Positions 63,369-64,000 of a stretch of DNA of 64,000 bases are shown piece after piece. The position numbers and the translations under genes were made by a program. The notes under the pieces were generated by a model that did not search any database, had not been told where the DNA came from, and saw only the letters and a list, made by a program, of their open reading frames with translations. Origin of the DNA: Accumulibacter phosphatis (GTDB taxonomy: Bacteria > Pseudomonadota > Gammaproteobacteria > Burkholderiales > Rhodocyclaceae); NCBI RefSeq assembly GCF_000024165.1, contig NC_013194.1:3472001-3536000 (forward strand), read 5' to 3'. How positions within the stretch are numbered: the stretch's first letter is position 1; each line of letters begins with the position of its first letter.

Positions 63369-64000
63369 TGCCAATCGGCACCACCATCACTGAATACATC
63401 ATCGAGGAACAACGACAAATCCAGGGCGTCTCGGGCGATTTCACCGCCCTGATCAACGACGTCGTGATCGCTTGCAAAGCCATTTCCAGCGCCGTGCGCT
63501 ACGGCAGCCTGGTGGGCGTTCTCGGAACGGCCGACACCGAGAACATCCAGGGGGAAACCCAGAAGAAGCTGGACGTGATCGCCAACAACCTCTTCATCAA
63601 ACGTAACGAGTGGGCCGGGCATGTCGCCGCCCTGGCATCCGAGGAGATGACCGACGTGTACCACTTGCCCGCCCAGTATCCGCGCGGCAAGTATCTGCTG
63701 GTCTTCGACCCGCTGGACGGTTCGTCGAACACGGACGTCTGCGGCGCGGTCGGCACCATCTTCTCGATCATGCGCCGCCCCGAGGGAGCCACTGGCGAAC
63801 CGACCGAAGACGATTTCCTGCAGCCGGGCACGCGTCAGGTCTGCGCCGGCTACGCCCTCTATGGACCGTCCTCGATGATCGTGCTGACCACCGGTCACGG
63901 GGTCAACGGCTTCACGCTGGACCAACGGATCGGCGAGTACATCCTCACCAATCCCGACATGAAGATCCCCGCCGATACCCAGGAATTCTCGATCAACGCG
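63369..64000 (+). CDS. fbp: class I fructose-1,6-bisphosphatase (5' part, cut by window end)
   Basis: The first 210 codons are present and open to the end of the window. The protein removes the C1 phosphate of fructose-1,6-bisphosphate in gluconeogenesis and the Calvin cycle. The metal-binding signature FDPLDGSSNTDV and the preceding glutamates in ASEEMTDVYH are intact. CAGYALYGPSSMIVLTTGHG and GFTLDQRIGEY follow as in class I enzymes. ATG 63369 has CCAGGGG upstream. The remaining 120 or so residues lie beyond the window. Confidence 0.95.

Overview
The window is GC-rich DNA from a betaproteobacterium. The family assignments and gene order (rplM-rpsI-argC-erpA, leuS-lptE-holA-proA, fabI beside a peptide-type ABC operon, a PEP-CTERM protein, cobS-cobC) fit the Rhodocyclales, and an Accumulibacter-like organism is plausible. 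That placement is an inference from gene content and order; no rRNA gene is present to confirm it. Most sequence is ordinary chromosomal housekeeping, with several accessory islands between conserved blocks.

Layout. 0.7-2.8 kb: an ECF sigma factor, a double-cupin ChrR-like putative anti-sigma factor and a SRPBCC protein, overlapping by 4 bases each. 3.1-10.8 kb: an OmpA-domain protein, converging with a three-gene minus-strand cluster. That cluster encodes, in transcription order, a SIR2-like/TIR protein, a membrane-anchored nSTAND1 ATPase with 14 WD40 repeats, and a membrane Ser/Thr kinase with a DUF4384-like tail. It is the most interesting unit here: it has the parts of a bacterial NLR-like sensing system (TIR effector, STAND switch, propeller sensor). 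11.2-15.1 kb: rplM-rpsI, argC, erpA and a glutaryl-CoA dehydrogenase. 15.3-19.1 kb: regulators and small metabolic genes (LysR, GFA, class II aldolase/TetR divergent pair). 19.1-26.1 kb: two small exported proteins, a FemAB/GNAT-like protein, acnA and an M48 peptidase. 26.2-27.3 kb: a decay zone with two internally deleted pseudogenes behind a perfect 17-bp inverted repeat. 27.4-33.5 kb: a chemoreceptor, a cyclase-HDOD fusion, tRNA-Asp with promoter and terminator, and a five-LysM mltD.

33.6-41.2 kb: a four-gene peptide/microcin-type ABC importer operon and fabI. 41.4-48.4 kb: a divergent CorA-like protein, a frameshifted methyltransferase divergent from an AraC regulator, a DUF1330 protein and a seven-repeat FG-GAP PEP-CTERM protein. 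48.2-49.5 kb: a compact type II restriction-modification pair (BglII-like nuclease plus MT-A70 methyltransferase). 49.8-59.0 kb: cobS-cobC, xerD-ogt, a chalcone-isomerase-like protein, proA, a small Cys-rich protein, holA, lptE and leuS. 59.1-62.5 kb: an exported protein, a second ECF sigma factor with its membrane partner, and a FecR-SPOR protein. 62.5-64 kb: a small conserved protein under a TATAAT promoter with a TGTTGCA palindrome, and the 5' two-thirds of class I fbp, cut by the window end.

Start sites were chosen from ribosome binding sites, family N-termini and neighbour overlaps, so they often differ from the longest open frame. The many long antisense open frames are a consequence of GC-rich codon use and were left out.
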